Shown here piece after piece: positions 1 to 7,658 of a stretch of DNA of 47,274 nucleotides; the stretch's first letter is position 1; each line of letters begins with the position of its first letter. The position numbers were made by a program, and so were the translations under genes. The stretch lies in the NCBI RefSeq assembly GCF_000177075.1, contig NZ_ADEG01000111.1, positions 1 through 47,274 on the forward strand, given 5' to 3'. This stretch comes from Hoylesella buccalis ATCC 35310. GTDB taxonomy: Bacteria; Bacteroidota; Bacteroidia; Bacteroidales; Bacteroidaceae. Below the pieces are notes generated by a model. The model saw only the letters and a program-made list of their open reading frames with translations, made no database searches and was not told the DNA's origin.

Positions 1-38
1 TTTTTATAAAAAATAACATGAAAGCCGTTGCCATGTCA
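1..38. repeat. 38-bp direct repeat, left copy
   Basis: This segment matches 1782-1819 at 36 of 38 positions in the same orientation; the mismatches are at 24 and 31. The two copies lie on either side of the DUF4143 ATPase gene and its upstream repeat array. The rest of 1-247 holds no gene or clear hairpin that I can see. The left copy starts at the window edge and may extend further. Confidence 0.85.
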
Positions 39-247
39 CCATTCAGTCCCATGTCTATTGGGAGTTTACTTTAGCAACTAATTGAATCTAGGAAACTCCT
101 ATTACGTTCTTTCCTATAAAGGCCACTGCAAAGCCCTATCGTTACGCTTATTCATTTAAGATGCCATTTCGGTGGCCACAGGAAATTCCTTAAGCCTTTT
201 CATGAAGATGCATCAACTGCCGAATCTCAATCCGAAACGTGGGTATC

Positions 248-1537
248 CTAATCTTTTAAGCAAGCAAGCGGTATGACTTTAACACCGTCAGGACGTGTGT
301 AGGCCATACTGCCACCCGTCATGACAATCATCAAATCAGGCTCTCGCAGTGGCACTTGCTTTTCCGTTTTGTTATGCTCATGAACGAGTCGTTTTATTTC
401 CAACAAATGTTTGGCTCCTTCTTCTACTTCACGACTGCCAAGCTTACACTCTATCAGCGCATATCGCCCGTCATCAAGATGAAGCACCAAGTCGGCTTCC
501 AAACCATAGCGGTCACGGTAATATGACAAGCGGCTGTCATGAGAAGCAGAATACACCCTAAGATCACGTGCACACATTTGTTCGAAAATAAAGCCGAATG
601 TTTTCAGTTGGGTCATCAATACATGCGGTGAAAGATTGAGCGATGCCACTGCAACTGAAGGGTCGCAGAACGATCGTTTGGGTCTGCTTTGAATTGCGGT
701 CTTACTTCTAATGGATGGGCACCAGGCCTCAATATCCTGAATGACAAACAGCTTTTCCAATGCTTCAACGTAGCTTTCAAGAGTAGGTCTGGTGCATTCT
801 ATATCATCTGCTGCGGTAACATCAGCCAATATCGAGGTTGTTTTTGCCAATGTGGAGATATTGCGTGCGTATGATTTCATAATTGCGTGCGCCAACTTCT
901 GATTCCTTTTCACTCCGTCTATACGTGATATGTCATTTTTATATACAGATTTCACATACTCTTTGGCAACAAGCAGTTTTGACTTATCGTCACCTAAATT
1001 CAATGTTGCAGGCCAACCACCTCTACATGCAGAAAAGATAATTTCTTCCATTTTCAGCTCTGAAGTAGCGTAAACTTCTTCTTGTGGGTTCTCAAACATC
1101 TCCATCAATGACACACTGCCATTAGATTCTCCATATTCCCACAGGCTCATGGGCAACATCTCCACTCGAGAGATGCGTCCAGTTCCACTGTGATGAATGT
1201 TTCGGTCATCTACAGCGTTAGACCCTGTCAAGATGAATTGTCCCGGCACACCACGCTCGTCGACTATTGTACGCACTGCATCCCATAACATCGGGCCATC
1301 TTGCCATTCATCAATCAAACGCGGTACTTTTCCTTCCAGCAAGAACGATGGCTTTGTCCTGGCTGTTGCCATATACTCATCGCGATGGTCTGTGTCTTGC
1401 AAACTGATAACGCTGTTGGCCAATTGTCTGGCTGTGGTTGTTTTGCCACACCATTTCGGTCCCTCTATAAGCACGGCTCCCATTGCTTTCAGATGAGCTT
1501 TAAGTTGATCATCAAAAACACGTTTTAAATATACCAT
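248..1537 (-). CDS. AAA_14 / DUF4143 family ATP-binding protein
   Basis: This 429-residue protein belongs to the AAA_14-DUF4143 group, which is common in Bacteroidetes and largely uncharacterised. A Walker A motif GPKWCGKT is at residues 26-33, an acidic Walker B-like PRLIDEW is near 72-78, and a sensor-like FILTGSN is near 101-107. The C-terminal DUF4143 part has D349 and an ECK triad at E363-K365, a layout like a PD-(D/E)XK nuclease core; nuclease activity is inference. There is no signal peptide or membrane segment. The start at 1537 gives the canonical N-terminus of the family. The gene stands alone on the minus strand. A 23-bp tandem repeat array lies directly upstream and near-identical direct repeats lie outside both ends, which suggests an acquired or duplicated module. 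The cellular role is unknown. Confidence 0.9.
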   Translation of the reverse strand: MVYLKRVFDDQLKAHLKAMGAVLIEGPKWCGKTTTARQLANSVISLQDTDHRDEYMATARTKPSFLLEGKVPRLIDEWQDGPMLWDAVRTIVDERGVPGQFILTGSNAVDDRNIHHSGTGRISRVEMLPMSLWEYGESNGSVSLMEMFENPQEEVYATSELKMEEIIFSACRGGWPATLNLGDDKSKLLVAKEYVKSVYKNDISRIDGVKRNQKLAHAIMKSYARNISTLAKTTSILADVTAADDIECTRPTLESYVEALEKLFVIQDIEAWCPSIRSKTAIQSRPKRSFCDPSVAVASLNLSPHVLMTQLKTFGFIFEQMCARDLRVYSASHDSRLSYYRDRYGLEADLVLHLDDGRYALIECKLGSREVEEGAKHLLEIKRLVHEHNKTEKQVPLREPDLMIVMTGGSMAYTRPDGVKVIPLACLKD

Positions 1538-1573
1538 CTTCTATTGTTTTTTGGCTTTTCTTATTTCTGCCTG

Positions 1574-1581
1574 TAAAGATA
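1574..1581 (-). promoter_or_regulatory. possible -7 element of the DUF4143 ATPase gene
   Basis: On the minus strand this reads TATCTTTA, one mismatch from TAnnTTTG. It lies 37 bases before the start codon and just downstream of the 23-bp repeat array. No good -33 element is visible, so the call is weak. Confidence 0.35.
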
Positions 1582-1613
1582 CTCATTTTTATTCAATTGC
1601 CATATATATTTTA

Positions 1614-1705
1614 AGTTTTTGCTGCATTTTATTTTAAGTTTTTGTGCTGTTTTATTTGTAGTTTTAGATGTGATTTATTTATAGTTTTAGATGTGATTGT
1701 TTGAT
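1614..1705. repeat. four degenerate 23-bp tandem repeats
   Basis: Four consecutive 23-base units start at 1614, 1637, 1660 and 1683. Each begins AGTTTT and continues with an A/T-rich body; units 3 and 4 share AGTTTTAGATGTGATT. The array ends less than 80 bases from the DUF4143 ATPase start codon, on its promoter side. The even spacing of about two helical turns would suit cooperative protein binding. That function is inference. Confidence 0.8.
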
Positions 1706-1781
1706 ATTTTACCTTAGTTGTAACCTACATACGCCACATTTTTTCCCACGCGTTTTATTTTTAAACGAAGGAGCCAGGCAC

Positions 1782-1819
1782 TTTTTATAAAAAATAACAT
1801 GAAATCCGTTGTCATGTCA
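1782..1819. repeat. 38-bp direct repeat, right copy
   Basis: This is the second copy of the sequence at 1-38, with 36 of 38 bases identical. Its end overlaps the predicted -33 region of the kbl promoter, so the repeat may be a duplicated piece of promoter DNA. Confidence 0.85.
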
Positions 1820-1838
1820 AAAATAATGACTTACTTTG
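1808..1838 (+). promoter_or_regulatory. candidate kbl promoter
   Basis: GTTG at 1808-1811 is followed by 19 bases and TTACTTTG at 1831-1838. Each box is one mismatch from the Bacteroidetes TTTG / TAnnTTTG consensus. The leader to the kbl start at 1868 would be about 25 bases. Confidence 0.45.
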
Positions 1839-1867
1839 TAGGAAGGACAAATTAAAAACCTAATATT

Positions 1868-3055
1868 ATGTACGGTAAAATGAAAGAACATCTTAGTCAG
1901 AGCCTCGATGCACTAAGAGAAGCAGGTCTTTACAAAGAGGAAAGAATCATTGAGAGTCCGCAAGACGCAGCCATTATGGTGAAAGGGAAAGAAGTGTTGA
2001 ACTTCTGTGCCAACAACTATCTGGGACTTTCCAACCATCCGCGCCTGATTGAGGCGTCTAAGAAGATGATGGATCGCCGCGGGTTCGGCATGTCTTCCGT
2101 CCGTTTTATCTGTGGCACACAAGACATTCACAAAGAGTTGGAAGCCGCCATCAGCGAATATTTCAAGACCGAGGACACCATTCTCTACGCAGCGTGCTTT
2201 GATGCCAACGGCGGATTGTTCGGTGCATTGCTCACCGACGAAGACGCTATCATCTCGGATGCGCTCAACCACGCATCCATCATCGACGGCGTCAGGCTGT
2301 GCAAGGCCAAGCGTTACCGCTATGCCAACGGCGACATGGCCGAGCTGGAGAAATGCCTGAAAGAAGCACAGGCACAGCGTTTCCGCATCATCTGCACCGA
2401 CGGCGTGTTCTCGATGGATGGCAACGTGGCACCGATGGATGAGATTTGCGACCTGGCAGAGAAGTATGATGCTTTGGTGATGGTAGACGAGAGCCACTCG
2501 GCAGGTGTGGTTGGCGCAACCGGTCACGGCGTGAGTGAACTGAAAGACACCTACGGCCGCGTGGACATCTACACGGGAACGTTGGGCAAAGCCTTTGGCG
2601 GTGCCCTCGGAGGATTCACCACTGGCCGCAAGGAAATCATCGACATGCTGCGCCAGAGCAGTCGTCCGTACCTCTTCTCCAACTCGCTTGCACCGAGCAT
2701 CATCGGCGCCAGTCTGGAGGTCTTCAAGATGTTGAAAGAAGGCAACAGCCTGCATGACAAACTGGTGGAGAACGTTACCTACTTCCGTGATAAGATGCTG
2801 GCAGCAGGATTTGACATCAAACCCACGCAGAGTGCCATCTGTGCCGTGATGCTTTACGATGCGCCGCTGTCACAGAAATATGCGGCTAAATTGCTCGACG
2901 AGGGCATTTACGTCACCGGCTTCTACTATCCGGTAGTGCCGAAGGGCGAGGCTCGCATCCGTGTTCAGCTCTCTGCCGCACACACGCGCGAACAACTGGA
3001 CAAGTGCATCAATGCCTTTATCAAGATTGGCAAGGAGTTGGACGTACTGAAATAA
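1868..3055 (+). CDS. kbl: glycine C-acetyltransferase (2-amino-3-ketobutyrate CoA ligase)
   Basis: Kbl is a cytosolic PLP enzyme of the alpha-oxoamine synthase family. It cleaves 2-amino-3-ketobutyrate with CoA to glycine and acetyl-CoA in threonine breakdown, or runs in reverse. The 395-residue length is normal. The N-terminal half closely matches the enterobacterial enzyme, including NFCANNYLGLSNHP and SVRFICGTQD. The PLP-stacking region DESHSAG contains H210, and the Schiff-base lysine is K241 in GTLGKAFGG. I prefer Kbl over the serine palmitoyltransferase and AONS relatives because of the KEERII N-terminus and the SDALNHASIIDG stretch. No threonine dehydrogenase gene is adjacent. The gene is monocistronic, with its own promoter candidate and a strong terminator. 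Confidence 0.93.
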   Translation: MYGKMKEHLSQSLDALREAGLYKEERIIESPQDAAIMVKGKEVLNFCANNYLGLSNHPRLIEASKKMMDRRGFGMSSVRFICGTQDIHKELEAAISEYFKTEDTILYAACFDANGGLFGALLTDEDAIISDALNHASIIDGVRLCKAKRYRYANGDMAELEKCLKEAQAQRFRIICTDGVFSMDGNVAPMDEICDLAEKYDALVMVDESHSAGVVGATGHGVSELKDTYGRVDIYTGTLGKAFGGALGGFTTGRKEIIDMLRQSSRPYLFSNSLAPSIIGASLEVFKMLKEGNSLHDKLVENVTYFRDKMLAAGFDIKPTQSAICAVMLYDAPLSQKYAAKLLDEGIYVTGFYYPVVPKGEARIRVQLSAAHTREQLDKCINAFIKIGKELDVLK

Positions 3056-3111
3056 TGCGCGTGCGACGTCAAACGCACTTTGAAAAAAAACAAACTATTT
3101 AAAACAAATCG

Positions 3112-3145
3112 ACGCTGTACGGCTCTGGCTGTACAGCGTTTTTTA
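3112..3145 (+). terminator. intrinsic terminator after kbl
   Basis: ACGCTGTAC at 3112-3120 pairs perfectly with GTACAGCGT at 3131-3139 and is followed by a run of T. It lies 57 bases after the kbl stop codon. Confidence 0.88.
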
Positions 3146-3228
3146 TGGTACGGGGCAGTAATCGTAAACATCTGATGATCAACGGCAAAAATCCAGCTCG
3201 GCAAAAGATATGGAATTAGGGCACAAAC

Positions 3229-3294
3229 GATATGCCTTTGATGCTCAACCTCAATCACTTTGACGGTCAATCTCCATGCTATTGAAAACCAATT
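3229..3294. repeat. 22-bp-period degenerate tandem repeat, three units
   Basis: Units start at 3229, 3251 and 3273. They share a core like CAATCACTTTGACG or CATGCTATTG at the same phase. This is one member of the 22-bp family found at seven places in the window. It lies in the 390-bp gap between kbl and the DUF1080 gene. Confidence 0.6.
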
Positions 3295-3317
3295 GCCACA
3301 CACTAAGAAAAAACAGC

Positions 3318-3366
3318 AGTGGTGACGTGTCAAAAAACAGAAACTTTTTTTTGACACGCCACCACT
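3318..3366. terminator. long hairpin, possible terminator of the DUF1080 gene
   Basis: A 20-base arm at 3318-3337 pairs with 3347-3366 at 19 of 20 positions. The arm centre is GTGTCAAAAAA and its complement TTTTTTGACAC. The hairpin lies 80 bases beyond the stop of the minus-strand DUF1080 gene. The stem is longer than usual for a terminator, so a small palindromic repeat element is an alternative. Confidence 0.55.
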
Positions 3367-3446
3367 AAAACAACATAGGAATGATGATGCAGCCTGTGGC
3401 TTTTGTGGACGCACTTACCTATCCAGTCCTCAAAAGCAATCAGGCG

Positions 3447-4622
3447 TCATGGTTTTCGTGGAATCTCACGAATGTAGATATCACGATAACTCACCTTGCT
3501 GCCGTGCGCCTGCAATTCTATCTGCTCGATAGAAGGGATAGGCTGTTTGCGATCCCAATAGTTTTCCATCACCACGTTGTTCACCACCAGTTCGCCATTC
3601 AGCCACACGGTGACGCGGTCGCCTATCATCTTAATTCTGAACGTATTCCACTCGCCCACTCGCTCGTCAGCCACTTTCAAAGGTTTACTTTCGTACACCT
3701 TATTATTATATAGACCACCAGATCCCACTTGCGCACCTACATGCACACGAGCCGTATCCCAAATCTGCACCTGCGGGGTGCCACGCAGATAAATGCCCGC
3801 ATCGGGTTCTTTGCCATGATGCAACTTCCAGTCGATCAGCATTTCAAAGTCACCATATTGACGAACGGTGCAAAGATTGTCGCCTTTCCCCGTAAAAACA
3901 AGTACACCATTTTCTACAACCCAACTTTTCTTAGCTTGTGCATCGGCCTTCACCTGCGCGGCAGCCAGTTCCTGACTGGACATTTGAAGTCGTTTAATAG
4001 GATTGGCCACCAAGCCCTTCCAGCCTGTCAAATCCTTTCCATTGAACAGACTAACGAAGCCGGTTTTCACTTGGTGTTGCCGCGTTTGTTTGTCGACGAG
4101 CTGCCGAAGCGTTTTGGCCTTCGAACCAGATAGCAAGGCACAGGCTTTTTCCACAGCGGGTTTCGTTCCCTCATCCAAGAAGTCAGGACGACTCAACACC
4201 AACTGTGACACGGTTTGTGCAGCTGTTTTCTTGAGATACGGATGGTTCAAGAAAGAGGAGGCATACAGCAGCGCCTTGTACGAACGCGTCTTGCCCAACT
4301 CTTTCAAGATGGTTTTTTGCTGGCTACTACTCTCGGTAAACTGCATGAGTTCACGCAGATACAGTGTTTTTACCTCCCCATTCTTACTGGAGGCAACCAC
4401 CAACTTGACAGCTTGTGCAGCTGCCCGATTCTGCGCCTTGGCATCCATGCCGGCTCTCATCTCATCCAACAATCGGTACACCCCATCCAAGGAGCGGTCA
4501 AGCGTCGGATGATTTACCTGAAGATTGTTTGTGCCTGGCTGGCTGATAGCGCCGGCCTGAAGGGGAGCAAAGGAAAAGGCAAAAAAGACTGCCCATACAA
4601 AATAAAAGTTTCTCTTTCTCAT
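3447..4622 (-). CDS. exported DUF1080 (3-keto-disaccharide hydrolase-like) protein
   Basis: The 391-residue protein starts with a signal peptide, MRKRNFYFVWAVFFAFSFAP, with likely cleavage after the QAGA segment near residue 25. Residues 30-190 are helical and lack a family I recognise. The DUF1080 / LamG-like beta-sandwich starts near FNGKDLTGWKGL at about residue 195 and runs to the end. It includes the typical DFEMLIDWKL, GIYLRGTPQVQIWD and GEWNTFRIKM blocks. Family members bind or hydrolyse carbohydrates, and some are 3-keto-glycoside hydrolases. The substrate cannot be told here. No sugar-utilisation genes are adjacent. A candidate -7 element lies about 50 bases upstream. Confidence 0.85.
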   Translation of the reverse strand: MRKRNFYFVWAVFFAFSFAPLQAGAISQPGTNNLQVNHPTLDRSLDGVYRLLDEMRAGMDAKAQNRAAAQAVKLVVASSKNGEVKTLYLRELMQFTESSSQQKTILKELGKTRSYKALLYASSFLNHPYLKKTAAQTVSQLVLSRPDFLDEGTKPAVEKACALLSGSKAKTLRQLVDKQTRQHQVKTGFVSLFNGKDLTGWKGLVANPIKRLQMSSQELAAAQVKADAQAKKSWVVENGVLVFTGKGDNLCTVRQYGDFEMLIDWKLHHGKEPDAGIYLRGTPQVQIWDTARVHVGAQVGSGGLYNNKVYESKPLKVADERVGEWNTFRIKMIGDRVTVWLNGELVVNNVVMENYWDRKQPIPSIEQIELQAHGSKVSYRDIYIREIPRKP

Positions 4623-4676
4623 GTAATAGATTTTTCTAAATAATGAATGATAGGTACGGCATCAACCATACCCATG

Positions 4677-4684
4677 CAAAAATA
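4677..4684 (-). promoter_or_regulatory. candidate -7 element of the DUF1080 gene
   Basis: The minus strand reads TATTTTTG, a perfect TAnnTTTG match, 55 bases before the start codon at 4622. No matching -33 box is visible at 19-21 bases. Confidence 0.4.
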
Positions 4685-4769
4685 AGGATTTTGTTTGTAA
4701 TATCCCGCCTGCTGCGCAAAAAGTTGCATTTCTAAATTGAGCTTACCTGCACACACAAGTTCGTTACGG

Positions 4770-5519
4770 CTACAACCTGCCTTCCTCACGATAGCTGTAG
4801 TAGCGACCATCGGTGATGATGATGTGGTCGAGAAAGTAGATGCGCATGGTCTCAGCGGCCTGCTTCACGCGCTTGGTCAGTCGGTCATCATCGCTGCTGG
4901 GTGTGGTATTGTTGCTGGGATGGTTGTGGCACAAGGCCAAGACCGTGGCGTTGCAGAGCACCGCCTCGCGCATGATGACACGCACATCGACGGCCGTTTC
5001 GCTGATGCCACCATGACTGATGCGTACCGACTTGATAAGCTTGAAGTTTTGGTTCATCAGCAACACCCAGGCCTCCTCCACGTCCAAATCTTGCATGCGG
5101 GGGTGCATGTAGTCGTAGATGGCGGCGGCCGACCCCAAATCTTGCCGTTCTTCGGCCCGCTCCATGGCTCTGCGCTTGGCCAGTTCGCAAGCTGCCAAGA
5201 TGGTGATGGCCTTGGCCGGACCGATGCCCTTGTAACGAGTGAGGTCGTGAATGGACAGTTTGCCCAGACTGTTGAGGTTGTTGTTACAGCTGCTGAGCAG
5301 GCGTTTCATCAAGTCAACGGCACTCTCATCCGTCGATCCCGACCCGATGAGAATGGCCAATAGCTCAGCGTTAGACAGCGAGGAAGCCCCCAGTCGCTCC
5401 AATTTTTCGCGCGGTCGGTCGTCTTCCGACCAATGGTTGATGGCCAGACGCGTAGGAACGTCCTGCCTGTTCTCATCCTGCAGAGAACACGGGCGACTGC
5501 TGTCCTGGGGGTGGTTCAT
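4770..5519 (-). CDS. radC: RadC family JAB-domain protein
   Basis: The protein is 249 residues from the start at 5519. A longer reading frame reaches 5624 but overlaps the glycosyltransferase. The start at 5519 leaves a 10-base gap after the glycosyltransferase stop. The N-terminus has the UPF0758 helix-hairpin-helix region (DDRPREKLERLG, SNAELLAILIGSG, KGIGPAKA). The C-terminal JAMM metal site reads HNHPSN followed by DDD, where most relatives have HNHPSG. RadC was once linked to DNA repair. Its biochemical role is not settled; the fold is that of a Zn metallopeptidase-like JAB domain. It is probably co-transcribed with the glycosyltransferase. Confidence 0.93.
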   Translation of the reverse strand: MNHPQDSSRPCSLQDENRQDVPTRLAINHWSEDDRPREKLERLGASSLSNAELLAILIGSGSTDESAVDLMKRLLSSCNNNLNSLGKLSIHDLTRYKGIGPAKAITILAACELAKRRAMERAEERQDLGSAAAIYDYMHPRMQDLDVEEAWVLLMNQNFKLIKSVRISHGGISETAVDVRVIMREAVLCNATVLALCHNHPSNNTTPSSDDDRLTKRVKQAAETMRIYFLDHIIITDGRYYSYREEGRL

Positions 5520-5529
5520 GATGGCAATT

Positions 5530-6582
5530 TTATCGGTAGAACGTTTTGTCAAAAGCATGGAACTCACCCTTGCCACGCATGCATCGCTTGTACCAAGCAC
5601 TGATGAAGCCAAGGCCGTAGCCAAAGAGTTGGATGAAGGCGGCCCGAATGCTGAGAAATCCTATTCTTAGGCTTTCATTGCGGTAGGAAGAGTCGATTAA
5701 AATGGCCAGACAATAGATGACAAGCGGCGACAACCCGCCCCAAAAGAGATACTTGCCAACGCTATGAGTGCTGAAATGGTTGCTGGGTCCCGACCACAAA
5801 ATCAGTCCGAATATCATGAGAAAACACAGCAACGTCACGCCCAAGGTGAACACCGTGGGCAGCAGATGCACCAGCTTGAGGCTCTCGGGGTGCTTCTTAT
5901 AGAGGTTGATGCGGGCAATGCCGCTGTTGAACACCTGTCGGAAAAACTTACGAAAATCAGTACGGCGCTTGTGCCACACCCACGCTTTGGGGAACAATCG
6001 GCAGGAGTAGCCGCCTTTGAAGATGCGGATGGAGAAGTCGATGTCCTCGCCAAAGCGCATTTTGCTGAATCCGCCGAGCTTCAGATAGACGTTGCGCCGA
6101 ACGCCCATGTTGAACGAACGGGGGTAAAACTTGTCCAACTTCTTCTTGCCACCACGAATGCCACCCGTGGTGAAGAAGGCGGTCATGGCATACGAGATGG
6201 CCTTCTGGGTGTCGCTGAACGACGGATGTGCACGGTCAGGGCCACCGAATGCGTCGGCCGGAGCAGCCTTCAGCTCCTTTTCCACCTCATAAAAATAGTC
6301 GTGCGGCACCACCACATCGCTGTCCAGAATGATGAGGTACTCACCCGAGGCCCGCTCAGCGCCGTAGTTACGACTGTCGCCCGGGCCACCGTTTGGCTTC
6401 ATGAAATACTTGATGTCCAGTAGGTTTGCATATTTCTCACACACCTTATCACAAGGACAAGATGAACCGTCTTCGACAATCAGCACCTCAAAATCGGTGA
6501 ATGTTTGTCGCCGCATACTCTCCAAGAGTTCATCTATCTCATCCGGTCGGTTGTACACCGGAACTATTACGCTGTATTTCAT
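5530..6582 (-). CDS. family 2 glycosyltransferase with C-terminal membrane segments
   Basis: The protein is 350 residues from the start at 6582, where MKYSVIVPVYNRPDE gives the usual GT2 N-terminus. The in-frame extension to 6645 is encoded by repeat DNA and is rejected. The GT-A fold shows VEDGSS near residue 36 and a DSD metal/nucleotide motif in YLIILDSDVVVP. Two or three hydrophobic segments follow in the last 110 residues (for example TLGVTLLCFLMIFGLILW), so the enzyme likely sits at the inner membrane and moves a sugar to a lipid or polymer acceptor. Acceptor and donor are unknown. The gene is directly preceded by an octamer repeat array in its leader and shares an operon with radC. Confidence 0.88.
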   Translation of the reverse strand: MKYSVIVPVYNRPDEIDELLESMRRQTFTDFEVLIVEDGSSCPCDKVCEKYANLLDIKYFMKPNGGPGDSRNYGAERASGEYLIILDSDVVVPHDYFYEVEKELKAAPADAFGGPDRAHPSFSDTQKAISYAMTAFFTTGGIRGGKKKLDKFYPRSFNMGVRRNVYLKLGGFSKMRFGEDIDFSIRIFKGGYSCRLFPKAWVWHKRRTDFRKFFRQVFNSGIARINLYKKHPESLKLVHLLPTVFTLGVTLLCFLMIFGLILWSGPSNHFSTHSVGKYLFWGGLSPLVIYCLAILIDSSYRNESLRIGFLSIRAAFIQLFGYGLGFISAWYKRCMRGKGEFHAFDKTFYR

Positions 6583-6587
6583 ATTTT

Positions 6588-6626
6588 TAGTTGACGAGTT
6601 AACGAGTTGACAAGTTGACAAGTTGA
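6588..6626. repeat. octamer tandem repeat upstream of the glycosyltransferase gene
   Basis: On the plus strand the sequence reads as successive octamers TTGACGAG, TTAACGAG, TTGACAAG, TTGACAAG. On the coding strand of the downstream gene this is (CAACTYGT)n, ending six bases before the start codon at 6582. Similar arrays precede the WYL regulator and sufB. Confidence 0.8.
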
Positions 6627-6636
6627 TGGCTTCGTT

Positions 6637-6768
6637 GCAGCACATTATGGATTTCTATGCAGCGCATTATGGATTTCCATGCAGCGCACTATGGGTTTCG
6701 ATGCAGCGCACTATGGATTTCCATGCAGCGCACTATGGGTTTCGATACAACGCACTATGGTTTTCGAT
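6637..6768. repeat. 22-bp tandem repeat, six good units
   Basis: Six 22-base units start at 6637, 6659, 6681, 6703, 6725 and 6747, with a decayed seventh to 6790. Units begin GCAGCGCAYTATGG and end TTTCSAT. This is the best-conserved array of the 22-bp family in the window. It is non-coding: since 22 is not a multiple of 3, overlapping reading frames rotate through all phases. Confidence 0.92.
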
Positions 6769-6806
6769 GTTGTGCACTGCGAACGGCAGACGCGTCATCA
6801 ACAATA

Positions 6807-6849
6807 AAGAAAAAGAGGTTACAACACCCATTCCGATGCAGTAACCTCT
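6807..6849 (-). terminator. intrinsic terminator after efp
   Basis: AGAGGTTAC at 6814-6822 pairs perfectly with GTAACCTCT at 6841-6849. In the minus direction the stem is followed by TTTTTCTTT. It lies 50 bases beyond the efp stop, so the glycosyltransferase downstream probably has its own promoter, which I could not find. Confidence 0.88.
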
Positions 6850-6899
6850 CGTTCTTCCCCTCTGTAAAGAGAGACTTGTATATTCTTTATAAAAGACGT

Positions 6900-7466
6900 T
6901 TATTCGCTCACGCGGTTCAGGTAACTGCCATCACGGGTGTCTACCTGAATCAGTTCGCCCTCGTTGACGAACAGCGGAACACGCACTTCTACGCCCGTTT
7001 CGAGCGTAGCTGGCTTGGTAGCGTTGGTGGCAGTGTTGCCCTTGATGCCCGGTTCAGAGTGGGTGATGCGCAAAACGGTCTTCACCGGCATTTCAGCCAA
7101 CAGCACACTGCCGTCGCTGGTGTCAGTAACTACCTCTACTACATCGCCTTCTTTCATGAAGTCTCCACCCGTCACAGCTGACTTGGGCAAAGGAATCTGC
7201 TCGAAAGTTTCCTGATTCATGAAGATACAACCAGTAGCATCTTCATACAAATACTGATAAGGACGACGCTCAACACGCACATCTTCCAACTTGAAACCTA
7301 TCTGAAAGGTACGTTCCAAGACACGGCCGTCTGAAACATTCTTCAGCTTGGTGATCATGACTGTGTTACCCTTGCCCGGCTTTCTGTGCTGAAAATCGAT
7401 GCAAGTCCAAATTTTTCCGTCAAGACGGATACATGTTCCGATCTTTATTTCCTGTGAATTGATCAT
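6900..7466 (-). CDS. efp: translation elongation factor P
   Basis: EF-P binds ribosomes stalled on consecutive prolines and promotes peptide bond formation. The 188-residue length and the three-domain order are standard: a KOW-like domain to about residue 63, then two OB domains. The loop that reaches the peptidyl-transferase centre reads RKPGKGN, placing a lysine (K32) where other bacteria carry the modified residue. Whether and how it is modified cannot be read here; no EpmA/EpmB/EarP gene is in the window. The C-terminal signature region GIKGNTATNATKPATLETG is intact. The gene is divergent from rpmH, with its own promoter and terminator. Confidence 0.97.
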   Translation of the reverse strand: MINSQEIKIGTCIRLDGKIWTCIDFQHRKPGKGNTVMITKLKNVSDGRVLERTFQIGFKLEDVRVERRPYQYLYEDATGCIFMNQETFEQIPLPKSAVTGGDFMKEGDVVEVVTDTSDGSVLLAEMPVKTVLRITHSEPGIKGNTATNATKPATLETGVEVRVPLFVNEGELIQVDTRDGSYLNRVSE

Positions 7467-7524
7467 TTGTTTGTTTATCTTGAAAAAATTATATATATAG
7501 CTTGTAACTCATTATAAAACGGTG

Positions 7525-7532
7525 CAAAGTTA
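7525..7532 (-). promoter_or_regulatory. -7 element of the efp promoter
   Basis: The minus strand reads TAACTTTG, a perfect TAnnTTTG match, with TATG 19 bases upstream instead of TTTG. The leader to efp would be about 50 bases. Confidence 0.6.
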
Positions 7533-7583
7533 CGAATAAATTGCAAAAAAGCATACTTTTTGAGCCGAAAAATAGTTTAATCC

Positions 7584-7614
7584 TTTGTTATTCCGAAAAT
7601 AATGAGTACTTTTG
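7584..7614 (+). promoter_or_regulatory. rpmH promoter, perfect Bacteroidetes consensus
   Basis: TTTG at 7584-7587, exactly 19 bases, then TACTTTTG at 7607-7614. Both boxes match TTTG / TAnnTTTG without error. The predicted start is about 38 bases before the rpmH ATG. Confidence 0.85.
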
Positions 7615-7658
7615 CACCCCAAAGTAATCAGAAAACAATAATATAAATATCAATAACA

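Noticed and set aside
6637..6768. CRISPR array
   Set aside because: Units are contiguous 22-mers without spacers, and no cas gene is nearby.
6623..7181. Two overlapping plus-strand frames through the 22-bp repeats into efp
   Set aside because: The product is repeat-derived (HYGF, ALW, TMDF rotating with the 22-base period) and then antisense to efp.
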